Translations under genes and position numbers: made by a program
Part shown: positions 1 to 6,669 of the stretch, in pieces
How the letters are laid out: the number at the start of each line of letters is the position of its first letter
Numbering within the stretch: the stretch's first letter is position 1
The notes under the pieces: generated by a model
What the model saw: the letters and a program-made list of their open reading frames with translations, nothing else
The model's database searches: none
What the model was told of the DNA's origin: nothing
Assembly (NCBI GenBank): GCA_023399275.1
Contig: JAEWQH010000109.1
Coordinates: 1 to 9,753 of the forward strand
Origin: Bacillota bacterium
GTDB lineage: Bacteria > Bacillota > Clostridia > Christensenellales > CAG-138
Reading direction: 5' to 3'
Length of the DNA: 9,753 nt

Positions 1-38
1 CCTTCGCTACTCTTGACAGCCGCGCCTCTCTCATCAGA
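1..38 (-). ncRNA. 5' part of a lysine (L-box) riboswitch, truncated by window edge
   Basis: Read on the minus strand, positions 30-21 give GAGAGGCGCG and positions 14-1 give AAGAGTAGCGAAGG. The order AGAGG(C/U)GCG, a short spacer and AAGAGUA is the conserved 5' core of the lysine riboswitch aptamer. It sits about 15-20 nt after a predicted minus-strand start site, as expected for a 5' leader. Known members control lysine biosynthesis or transport genes such as lysC, dapA or lysine permeases, so the unseen divergent gene is probably one of these (inference). The later conserved parts (the GGGGA-type loop and GCCGAAGC) lie outside the window, so the call rests on the first third only. Confidence 0.62.
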
Positions 39-57
39 CCTATGAAATTGCATGGAT

Positions 58-85
58 AGTGTATCATATATCATCTTGCTGTCAA
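58..85 (-). promoter_or_regulatory. Divergent sigma-A type promoter reading off the left edge
   Basis: On the minus strand there is a perfect TTGACA -35 (plus positions 80-85), a 16-nt spacer and TACACT as -10 (58-63, four of six matches to consensus). Transcription would start near position 51 and run leftward. The RNA it would make begins with a lysine-riboswitch-like sequence, which supports it as a real promoter. The driven gene is outside the window. Confidence 0.55.
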
Positions 86-137
86 GCAAAATCGCGCCCC
101 GTTCCGATCATACGCCGGATCGCGCCAAAAAACGCTG

Positions 138-166
138 TTGACAAGCGGGGCGAATTCTTATATACT
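138..166 (+). promoter_or_regulatory. Sigma-A promoter of the pyr operon
   Basis: TTGACA (138-143, perfect) and TATACT (161-166, five of six) are separated by exactly 17 nt. The start site would fall near 172-173 within a run of A residues. This leaves an untranslated or leader region of about 390 nt before pyrB, long enough for the attenuator described below. Confidence 0.85.
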
Positions 167-207
167 GCCAAAAATGAGTAAAATCTGAGGGAAAGGCAGG
201 ACACACG

Positions 208-495
208 ATGAGCCCGCGGGTGCCAGCAGACAAGAGTCCGAAACGCTTCCGCACTCCCCGTATTCCTTCGCTTCTCTCCCCGGTATATCCGTTTTCAAAG
301 GCTTTGACAGAAAGAGATTTTCTTTTTGATCAAAGCTTTTTTATTGCCGAAATCCGCCCGTATCCCGGCGCTTTGCAGAGGAAGCCTCTCCTGCTAGCCT
401 GCAGCTTTTTGATCGGAGTCTTTCAGGGGAAGCGCTTCCTGCCGGGATTTGCGTTTCCTCCGTTTTCCATTTGTTTCCCTGCATCGGTCGTTTGA
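208..495 (+). CDS. Candidate pyr operon leader peptide (PyrL-like), 95 aa
   Basis: This open frame begins with ATG at 208, seven nt after a GGCAGG ribosome binding site (195-200), about 35 nt into the transcript. It encodes 95 residues with no recognisable domain, rich in Phe, Pro and Leu because the DNA is pyrimidine-rich. Its TGA stop (493-495) lies inside the stem-loop of the intrinsic terminator at 482-508. A ribosome reaching the end of the frame would therefore cover the hairpin. In E. coli pyrBI a 44-aa leader peptide works this way: low UTP makes RNA polymerase pause at U-rich sites, the ribosome catches up, and termination is prevented. By analogy the role is regulatory and the peptide itself is probably not important. 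It is roughly twice the E. coli length. The alternative is a chance ORF in a GC-rich leader. Confidence 0.6.
   Translation: MSPRVPADKSPKRFRTPRIPSLLSPVYPFSKALTERDFLFDQSFFIAEIRPYPGALQRKPLLLACSFLIGVFQGKRFLPGFAFPPFSICFPASVV
301..342 (+). terminator. Possible additional terminator or pause hairpin in the pyr leader
   Basis: GCTTTGA (301-307) is fully complementary to TCAAAGC (330-336), with an inner AGAAA/TTTCT stem (309-313 with 319-323), and is followed by six T residues (337-342). The shape is that of an intrinsic terminator, but the stem is AU-rich and the inner loop asymmetric, so it may only pause polymerase. It lies within the leader ORF, so a closely following ribosome would melt it. Confidence 0.35.
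424..441 (+). other. Candidate RNA-polymerase pause hairpin upstream of the attenuator
   Basis: CAGG (424-427) pairs with CCTG (438-441), and the inner AA/TT pairs close a GCGC loop, with two G residues bulged. A pyrimidine-rich, U-rich stretch follows (448-480, with repeated TTT and TTTT runs). In enterobacterial pyrBI a pause hairpin followed by a U-rich stretch precedes the attenuator and is where UTP shortage slows polymerase. The same order is seen here, but pausing itself is inference. Confidence 0.35.
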
Positions 496-508
496 CCGGT
501 GTTTTTTT
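482..508 (+). terminator. Attenuator: intrinsic terminator before pyrB
   Basis: An eight-base-pair stem, CATCGGTC (482-489) with GACCGGTG (494-501), closes a GTTT loop and is followed directly by seven T residues (502-508). This is a textbook Rho-independent terminator placed 53 nt before the pyrB start, in the same transcript, so it must be regulated. No upstream sequence complementary to its left arm was found, so no obvious competing antiterminator helix exists. The leader ORF stop codon is in the hairpin, which favours ribosome-mediated control. Confidence 0.85.
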
Positions 509-561
509 ATGGCCGGCCCCGCCCGCGCGCGGATGAGCGAAAAAAAGGAGATGTGACCTGT

Positions 562-1494
<933 letters not shown>

Positions 1495-1520
1495 CGAAAT
1501 TCAGGACGGAGGAACAGCAG

Positions 1521-1943
1521 ATGATCAACGTTTCCAAACTCAAGGAAGGCATCGTGATCGACCACATCCGCGCCGGCCACGGATACAAGATCTTTCAGCA
1601 GCTCGGCCTCGACCGGCTCGACGGCGTGGTCGTGCTCATGCGCAACGTAGACAGCGAGAAGATGGGTCGCAAGGATCTGATCAAGATCGAGTCGAACCTC
1701 GACATCAACCTCGACGTGCTCGGCCTCATCGATCCCGGCGCGACCATCTCCTACATCAAGGACGGCGAGCGGGTCAAGAAGGTCAGCCTCACGCCGCCGG
1801 AGACGGTCACGGGCATCCTCAGCTGCAAAAATCCGCGCTGCATCACCAACCAGGAGCGCATCACGGATCTGAAATTCCACCTGGTCGATGCGCACACGAA
1901 CCAATACGCCTGCGAGTACTGCGACGCGCGCACGCGCCTGTAG
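1521..1943 (+). CDS. pyrI: Aspartate carbamoyltransferase regulatory chain
   Basis: PyrI binds nucleotide effectors (CTP, UTP, ATP in characterised enzymes) and joins PyrB trimers into the allosteric holoenzyme. The 140-aa product has the N-terminal allosteric domain (roughly 1-95) and a C-terminal zinc domain with Cys102, Cys107, Cys131 and Cys134. The Cx4C...Cx2C spacing is that of E. coli PyrI (109, 114, 138, 141). The zinc domain is the part that contacts PyrB. A GGAGG site lies 8 nt before the ATG. The start matches the family, though the protein is about a dozen residues shorter than E. coli PyrI at the N terminus. Its presence means the pathway has both an allosteric brake on enzyme activity and, apparently, an attenuator on transcription. 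Confidence 0.96.
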   Translation: MINVSKLKEGIVIDHIRAGHGYKIFQQLGLDRLDGVVVLMRNVDSEKMGRKDLIKIESNLDINLDVLGLIDPGATISYIKDGERVKKVSLTPPETVTGILSCKNPRCITNQERITDLKFHLVDAHTNQYACEYCDARTRL

Positions 1944-1977
1944 CCCGCACCGAACGCTGCCGCGAAAGGAGAACGAT

Positions 1978-3138
1978 ATGATCACGCTCTATCGAAACGC
2001 CCGGCTCATCGACGCCGCCGGCGATCGCTACGGGGATCTCTGCATACAGGACGGCATGATCACCGCCTGCGCGCCGCTGAGCTGGCAACGGGCGGATCGC
2101 GTCGTCGACGTGCGGCGCAACGCGCTCATGCCGGCGTTCATCGACCTGCACTGCCACCTGCGCGATCCGGGATGTCCCGAAAAAGAGACGATGGAAACGG
2201 GCATGCGCGCCGCGCTCAAGGGCGGCTATGCGCACCTCATCGCCATGGCAAACACAGACCCCGTGATCGAGACGCCGCAGCTCGTCACCGAAAATCACGA
2301 CAAGGCGGCGCGCCTGCGCCTTTGCCGCCTGACACAGTCGGCCGCCGCAGGCAAGGCGCTCGGCGACGAAACGCCAACCGACCGCGCAGCGCTCAGTCGC
2401 GTCACCAACGTGCTCACCAACGACGGAAAGACGATCTTTTCCGATGCATTTATGCGGCAGCTGCTGCTGGACTCGGCGAAATACGGCTTTCTGATCAGCA
2501 CGCACTGCCAGCCGGAGCGCGAGATCGTCGCGCGGGATATCCGCCTGCTGCGCGAGGTCGGCGGCAATCTGCACGTAGGCCACATCAGCCGTGCGGAGAC
2601 GGTGGAGATGATCCGCCGCGCCAAGGCGGAGGGCCTGCAGCTCACCTGCGAGGTCACGCCGCACCATCTCTTCGGCTGGGACAGCGACTACAGTGTCAAC
2701 CCGCCGCTGCGCACGCGCGCGGATGTGGATGCGCTGATCGCGGGGATACAGGACGGCACCATCGACTGCCTCGCCACCGACCACGCGCCGCACACACCGC
2801 AGGACAAGGCCGCCGGAGCCGCGGGCATCAGCGGCATCGAATACGCGTTTCAGATCTGCCTGCGCGTATTTCAGGAAAACGGCATCCCGCTCACGCGCCT
2901 CTCCGAGATGCTCTCCTACAACCCAGCAAAGCGCCTCGGGCGCAAGGCCGGGCTGCTCCTGCCGGGATATCCGGCAGACATCACCGCGCTCACGGTCGAG
3001 GAAGAGAGCGAGATCGACGCATCCGCGATGCTCTCGCGCTCCCATAACACGCCCTTCCACGGGCGCAAGGTCACAGGCCGCGTGCTGCGCACCGTCGTCG
3101 AGGGCGAAACCAGATTTGAATACGGCAAAGTCGTTTGA
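1978..3138 (+). CDS. pyrC: Dihydroorotase, class I (zinc metalloenzyme)
   Basis: PyrC cyclises carbamoyl-aspartate to dihydroorotate. The 386-aa product is an amidohydrolase with the class I signature HCHLRDPG at residues 58-65; H58 and H60 are metal ligands and R62 binds substrate. Further expected residues are D149 in the TNDG motif (bridging ligand position), H176, H229 in EVTPHH, and D268 in ATDHAPH (the catalytic aspartate). The C-terminal segment with PADI and a small beta domain is also typical. The start is set at ATG 1978, eight nt after AAAGGAG. A longer in-frame opening at 1888 would overlap pyrI by 56 bases and add 30 non-homologous residues. The gap to pyrI is 34 nt. Allantoinase and hydantoinase are related alternatives, but operon position and motifs make dihydroorotase nearly certain. 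Confidence 0.96.
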   Translation: MITLYRNARLIDAAGDRYGDLCIQDGMITACAPLSWQRADRVVDVRRNALMPAFIDLHCHLRDPGCPEKETMETGMRAALKGGYAHLIAMANTDPVIETPQLVTENHDKAARLRLCRLTQSAAAGKALGDETPTDRAALSRVTNVLTNDGKTIFSDAFMRQLLLDSAKYGFLISTHCQPEREIVARDIRLLREVGGNLHVGHISRAETVEMIRRAKAEGLQLTCEVTPHHLFGWDSDYSVNPPLRTRADVDALIAGIQDGTIDCLATDHAPHTPQDKAAGAAGISGIEYAFQICLRVFQENGIPLTRLSEMLSYNPAKRLGRKAGLLLPGYPADITALTVEEESEIDASAMLSRSHNTPFHGRKVTGRVLRTVVEGETRFEYGKVV

Positions 3139-3165
3139 AAACAATACGATACAGGAGATGAAAGC

Positions 3166-4011
3166 ATGCAAGTTTTAGTGGAAGCGGTTCAAAAAAAGAG
3201 CCCCGTCTGCGTGGGGCTGGACACACAGTACGCCTTCCTGCCGGAGTATCTGCGCCAGCAGAGCGGCACGCGGGGCGAGCAGATCTTCGCGTTTAACCGC
3301 GCGATCATCGACGCCACGGAGGATATCGCCGGCTGCTTCAAGCTGCAGATCGCCTGCTACGAGGCGCTGGGGTTGGACGGCATGCGCGCGTTTTCCAACA
3401 CGCTGCGCTATGCCCGAAGCCGCGGCAACGTCACCATCACCGACGCAAAGCGCGGAGACATCTCCTCTACCGCCGCGCAGTATGCAGCCGCGCATTTCTC
3501 CGGCGACTTCGAGACCGATGTAATGACCATCAACGTCTTCATGGGCGAGGACGCAGTCTCCCCTTACTACCCCTATCTGGAGAAAGGCAAGGGCGTGTTC
3601 GCGCTGGTCAAGACCAGCAACCCTAGCGGGAAGGACTTTCAGGATCTGATCGTAGACGGCGAGACGCTCTATGAGCGCACGGCGCGCAAGGTCTCCGGCT
3701 GGGGCGAGGCCTTCCTCGGCAAGAGCAGGTTTTCCGCCATCGGCGCCGTCACGGGGCTGACCTATCCCGAGGAATTCGACCGCATCCGCCCGCTTCTGCC
3801 GCACACCTTCCTGCTCATCCCCGGCTACGGTGCGCAGGGAGGCACGGGCAAAGACATCGCGGGCTTCTTCGCGGGCGGCGTGCGCGGGGTGGTCAACTCC
3901 TCGCGCGGGCTGATCACGGCGCACAAGGGCAAGAGCGAAGATGCGCACTTTACCGACCATATCCGCGCGGCGGTGCTCGCCATGCGGCAGGACATCGAGC
4001 AGTGGCTGTAA
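3166..4011 (+). CDS. pyrF: Orotidine 5'-phosphate decarboxylase, long (type 2) form
   Basis: PyrF decarboxylates OMP to UMP, the last step of the pathway. The product is 281 aa, longer than the E. coli type (about 245) and in the range of the type 2 family typified by mycobacteria and many clostridia. The catalytic DAKRGDI motif is at residues 93-99 with K95 as the key lysine, and the upstream FKLQ (K59) provides the paired lysine. GVDN-like substrate-loop equivalents are replaced by the type 2 pattern with VKTSNPSG (about 148-155) and the phosphate-binding PGYGAQGG (about 219-226). AGGAG lies about 9 nt before the ATG. Its 3' end overlaps pyrK by 10 nt, suggesting translational coupling. Confidence 0.96.
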   Translation: MQVLVEAVQKKSPVCVGLDTQYAFLPEYLRQQSGTRGEQIFAFNRAIIDATEDIAGCFKLQIACYEALGLDGMRAFSNTLRYARSRGNVTITDAKRGDISSTAAQYAAAHFSGDFETDVMTINVFMGEDAVSPYYPYLEKGKGVFALVKTSNPSGKDFQDLIVDGETLYERTARKVSGWGEAFLGKSRFSAIGAVTGLTYPEEFDRIRPLLPHTFLLIPGYGAQGGTGKDIAGFFAGGVRGVVNSSRGLITAHKGKSEDAHFTDHIRAAVLAMRQDIEQWL

Positions 4012-4718
4012 TTCAGAGCAACCGGCAGATCGCACAAGGCATCTGGCGTATGTCGCTTGCCGGCGTACCAATCGGCCGCGCGGGGCAGTTCTTCATGTTG
4101 CGCATCCCCGGCGTGCTCGACCCGCTGCTCGGCAGGCCGATCAGCATCTGCGAAACGGACGCGGAATCGAGCGAGACCGCGTTTGTCTACCAGACGGTTG
4201 GACGCGGCACGGCGCTGTTTTCCGCCCTGCGCCCCGGCGATTCGCTCGACGCGCAAGGGCCATACGGCAACGGCTTCCCGCTCGAGCCGGGCAGCGCGGT
4301 CGTGCTTGGCGGCGGCATCGGCTCGGCGCCCATGCTTCAGCTCGTCAAAGCGCTGCGCGCGGGCGATTCCGCCCGCCGGATCGACGTATACCTCGGCTTT
4401 CGCGCGGAAGCCTATCTCGCCGACGCATTCGAGCGCTATGCCGACCGGGTCACCTGCAACATCGGCGGTTTTGTTACAAACGACGCGGATTTTTCGCTGG
4501 ATGCGACCTATTATGCCTGCGGCCCCGCGCCGATGCTGCGCGCGGCAGCAAGCGCGGCGCAGGCCGCAGACGCAGCGCTTTACCTCTCGCTTGAAAAGCA
4601 CATGGCCTGCGGCGTAGGCGCGTGCCTCGGCTGCACCTGCCAGACGAACGGCGGCAGAAAGCGCGTATGCAAGGATGGACCGGTGTTTGACTACCGGGAG
4701 GTGCACGATGGAATCTAA
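4002..4718 (+). CDS. pyrK: Dihydroorotate dehydrogenase electron-transfer subunit
   Basis: PyrK carries FAD and a [2Fe-2S] cluster and passes electrons from PyrD to NAD+ in the class 1B enzyme. The 238-aa product begins with a ferredoxin-reductase FAD domain (about 1-95; RPISIC at 45-50 is the FAD-binding motif and GPYGNGF at 86-92 a second contact). An NAD domain follows (GGGIGSAP 103-110; CGPAPML 173-179). The C terminus holds the cluster cysteines C203, C208, C211 and C223 in the usual Cx4Cx2CxnC pattern. The start is a GTG inside the last codons of pyrF; it gives full family length, and GGCAGGA at 3986-3992 is a plausible if distant ribosome binding site. The 3' end overlaps pyrD by 11 nt, consistent with making the two subunits in equal amounts. 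Confidence 0.95.
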   Translation: MAVIQSNRQIAQGIWRMSLAGVPIGRAGQFFMLRIPGVLDPLLGRPISICETDAESSETAFVYQTVGRGTALFSALRPGDSLDAQGPYGNGFPLEPGSAVVLGGGIGSAPMLQLVKALRAGDSARRIDVYLGFRAEAYLADAFERYADRVTCNIGGFVTNDADFSLDATYYACGPAPMLRAAASAAQAADAALYLSLEKHMACGVGACLGCTCQTNGGRKRVCKDGPVFDYREVHDGI

Positions 4719-5616
4719 CCCGCTCTCGCTTACGCTCTGCGGCGTCTCGCTGCAAAACCCCGTCATTGCCGCAAGCGGCACGTTTGGCTTCGGGCGCGAA
4801 TACGCGGCGATGATGGATGTCTCCCGCCTCGGCGGCATCAGCGGAAAAGGGCTGACGCTCTCCGGCAGCGCGGGCAACGCGGGACAGCGCATCTGCGAAA
4901 CCCCGGCGGGTATGCTCAACAGCATTGGACTTGAGAATCCAGGCGTGCGCCGCTTCGTCGAAACGGAGGCGGCATACATGCGCTCCCTCGGCCCGGCGGT
5001 GATCGCCAACCTCGGCGGTCACTGCGAGGAGGATTATCTCGAGGGCACGCGCCTGCTCGGCGCGGCGGATATCGACATCCTCGAACTCAACATCTCCTGC
5101 CCAAACGTCAAGGCGGGCGGAATGGCATTCGGCATGCTGCCCGAGACTGCGGCGGACATCACGCGGCGAGTCAAGGCGATCTCGCGCCACCCGGTCATGG
5201 TGAAGCTCTCGCCCAACGCGCCGGATCTCGTGGCCGTTGCGCGCGCCTGCGAGGACGCGGGCGCGGACGCGCTGAGTCTCGTAAACACCTTTTTAGGGAT
5301 GGAGATCGACGTGGCAACCAAGCGCGCGGTGTTTGAAAACGTCTACGCCGGCCTCTCCGGCCCCGCGATCCTGCCCATCGCACTTCGAATGGTACACCAG
5401 GTCGCGCACGCGGTGCGGATCCCCGTGGTCGGCATGGGCGGCATCTCGAGCGCACAGGACGCGCTCAAGTTTCTGATGGCGGGCGCCCGCGCGGTGCAGG
5501 TAGGCACGATGACGTTCGCCAATCCCCGCGCAACGCTGCAGATCATAGACGGGCTCGCCGGCTACTGCGCGCGGGAGAAGCTGGCCAATCTGCAGCAGAT
5601 CAGCGGAATCATCTGA
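4708..5616 (+). CDS. pyrD: Dihydroorotate dehydrogenase, NAD-linked (class 1B) catalytic subunit
   Basis: PyrD oxidises dihydroorotate to orotate using FMN; electrons pass to PyrK. The 302-aa product is a TIM barrel with SGTFGFG (23-29), NSIGLENPG (71-79), the catalytic segment NISCPNVK (128-135) and FMN phosphate-binding GMGGI (242-246). C131 is the active-site base; cysteine here marks the soluble class 1 enzymes, whereas the membrane quinone-linked class 2 uses serine. K166 is an FMN or orotate contact. ATG 4708 is chosen for its near-perfect GGGAGGTG site 6 nt upstream; an earlier ATG at 4675 is deeper inside pyrK and lacks this. The class 1B enzyme works without oxygen or quinone, which fits an anaerobe. 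Confidence 0.96.
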   Translation: MESNPLSLTLCGVSLQNPVIAASGTFGFGREYAAMMDVSRLGGISGKGLTLSGSAGNAGQRICETPAGMLNSIGLENPGVRRFVETEAAYMRSLGPAVIANLGGHCEEDYLEGTRLLGAADIDILELNISCPNVKAGGMAFGMLPETAADITRRVKAISRHPVMVKLSPNAPDLVAVARACEDAGADALSLVNTFLGMEIDVATKRAVFENVYAGLSGPAILPIALRMVHQVAHAVRIPVVGMGGISSAQDALKFLMAGARAVQVGTMTFANPRATLQIIDGLAGYCAREKLANLQQISGII

Positions 5617-5639
5617 GCCAAACAAAGGAGAAATAAAGA

Positions 5640-6221
5640 ATGAAAGACAATCTGACCATCATGAAGCAGTGCGGAGCGTTTCTGGAAGGGCACTTCCTGC
5701 TCTCTTCCGGCCGCCACAGCGGCGGCTACTGCCAGTGCGCCAAGCTGCTTCGCTTCCCCGCCCTCTCCGAAGCGGTTCTGTCCACCGTCACGGAGCAGGT
5801 GAAAAACCTTCCCATCACAAAAGTCTGCGGCCCGGCCATGGGCGGCGTGATCGTCTCCTACGAACTCGCGCGGCAATTGGGCGCGGAGAGCATCTTCACC
5901 GAGCGCAAGGATGGGCAGATGCAGCTGCGCCGCGGCTTTTGCGTAGGCAAGGGCGACAAAATTCTGATCGCCGAGGATGTCATCACCACCGGAAAATCCA
6001 CCATGGAGACGGTTCGTGTTCTGGAAGCGCTCGGCGCCGAGGTGATCGGCGCGGCTTGCATCGCAGACCGCAGAGCCGAAAATTGCGACTTTGCGCTGCC
6101 CGTCTACGCGGCGCTCAAGCTCTCCATCGACTCCTACGATCCGGGCGAATGCCCTATCTGCAAAGAAGGCAGGCTTCCGCTGGAAAAACCCGGCAGCCGC
6201 GAGCTTCCACCCGTAGAATAA
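5640..6221 (+). CDS. pyrE: Orotate phosphoribosyltransferase
   Basis: PyrE transfers phosphoribosyl from PRPP to orotate, making OMP for PyrF. The 193-aa product has the PRPP-binding signature as EDVITTGKST (residues 112-121), with LSSGRHSGGY (21-30) and GPAMGG (64-69) upstream and the catalytic-loop segment TERKDGQMQLRRGF (87-100). The C terminus has a CPIC motif (171-174) within a YDPGECPIC...KPGSR tail that is typical of a subgroup found in clostridia, cyanobacteria and thermophiles and absent from E. coli PyrE. AAAGGAG lies 9 nt before the ATG. It is the last gene of the operon; a strong terminator follows 21 nt after the stop. Confidence 0.96.
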   Translation: MKDNLTIMKQCGAFLEGHFLLSSGRHSGGYCQCAKLLRFPALSEAVLSTVTEQVKNLPITKVCGPAMGGVIVSYELARQLGAESIFTERKDGQMQLRRGFCVGKGDKILIAEDVITTGKSTMETVRVLEALGAEVIGAACIADRRAENCDFALPVYAALKLSIDSYDPGECPICKEGRLPLEKPGSRELPPVE

Positions 6222-6242
6222 CCCCCCGACCGAATCGCTTCT

Positions 6243-6270
6243 ATCCCGCGTGCGACATGCGGGATTTTTT
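6243..6270 (+). terminator. Intrinsic terminator of the pyr operon
   Basis: A ten-pair stem, ATCCCGCGTG (6243-6252) with CATGCGGGAT (6256-6265) and one G-U pair, closes a three-base CGA loop and runs into six T residues (6265-6270). It stands 21 nt after the pyrE stop and cleanly separates the pyr operon from the next unit. Confidence 0.9.
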
Positions 6271-6317
6271 GTATTTGCGCTATTTCCCGTGATAAAACGT
6301 CGTGTTTCTCGTTTTTT

Positions 6318-6333
6318 TGTTGTTATTGCAACA
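6318..6333 (+). promoter_or_regulatory. Candidate CRP/FNR-family activator site
   Basis: TGTTG (6318-6322) and CAACA (6329-6333) form a perfect dyad with a 6-nt spacer, the 5-6-5 geometry of CRP-family operators (for example TGTGA-N6-TCACA). If transcription starts 7 nt after the TATACT at 6355-6360, the dyad centre is at -41.5, the standard position of a class II activator site. The downstream genes carry redox-type domains, which fits an FNR-, HcpR- or NnrR-like regulator. Which regulator binds cannot be told from sequence. Confidence 0.45.
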
Positions 6334-6354
6334 GAATACATGAGTTAAAAGCAT

Positions 6355-6360
6355 TATACT
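6355..6360 (+). promoter_or_regulatory. -10 element of the DUF1858/DUF438 unit promoter
   Basis: TATACT is a strong -10. The hexamer 17 nt upstream (CAGAAT, 6332-6337) is a poor -35, so the promoter probably needs an activator. The dyad at 6318-6333 overlaps that position. The leader to the first gene is about 33 nt. Confidence 0.6.
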
Positions 6361-6399
6361 CAAACCAGAAGAACCAACCAAGGACAGAGGAGGTGCGCA

Positions 6400-6669
6400 A
6401 TGGAACGAATCCCGATCGATCTGAACGAATCCGTCTACGCGCTGTGTACCAGACATCCGCAGCTCGTCGGAATTCTGCGCGATCTGGGCTTTTCGGACAT
6501 CACGAAGCCCGGCATGCTGCAAAGCGCGGGCAGATTCATGACCCCCGTCAAGGGCGCGGCGCTCAAGCGCATCCCGCTCGAGCGGATCGTTGCCGCACTG
6601 ACAGAAAGCGGCTACGACCCCGTTCAATCACCCGCGAAGCGACCGACTGAACAGGAGGAAACCATATGA
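6400..6669 (+). CDS. DUF1858 domain protein (ScdA-N-like helical domain)
   Basis: This 89-aa protein is a single DUF1858 domain: IDLNESVYALC near the N terminus (6-16), a central LRDLGFSDITKPGMLQ (26-41) and AGRFMTPVKGAALK (43-56). The family has no firmly assigned reaction. It resembles the N-terminal domain of ScdA/RIC iron-sulphur-repair proteins and is often found beside or fused to DUF438 or hydroxylamine-reductase-like genes, so a role in redox or nitrosative stress is likely by association. A full GAGGAGGT ribosome binding site lies 5 nt before the ATG. Its stop overlaps the next start as ATGA, so the two are translationally coupled. No signal peptide or membrane segment is seen. Confidence 0.85.
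   Translation: MERIPIDLNESVYALCTRHPQLVGILRDLGFSDITKPGMLQSAGRFMTPVKGAALKRIPLERIVAALTESGYDPVQSPAKRPTEQEETI

Noticed and set aside
174..188. Tiny leaderless frame ATG-to-TGA at the pyr transcription start
   Set aside because: Only four codons with no ribosome binding site; indistinguishable from chance.
220..500. PyrR-binding antiterminator in the pyr leader
   Set aside because: No stretch matching the PyrR loop consensus and no complement to the terminator left arm was found by eye.
499..561. Upstream GTG start for pyrB
   Set aside because: It lies in the terminator hairpin, lacks a ribosome binding site and adds residues beyond the family length; ATG 562 fits better.
1861..3171. 436-codon minus-strand frame opposite pyrC
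   Set aside because: Composition is Arg/Ala/Val-rich antisense noise; pyrC on the plus strand has complete catalytic motifs and a good ribosome binding site.
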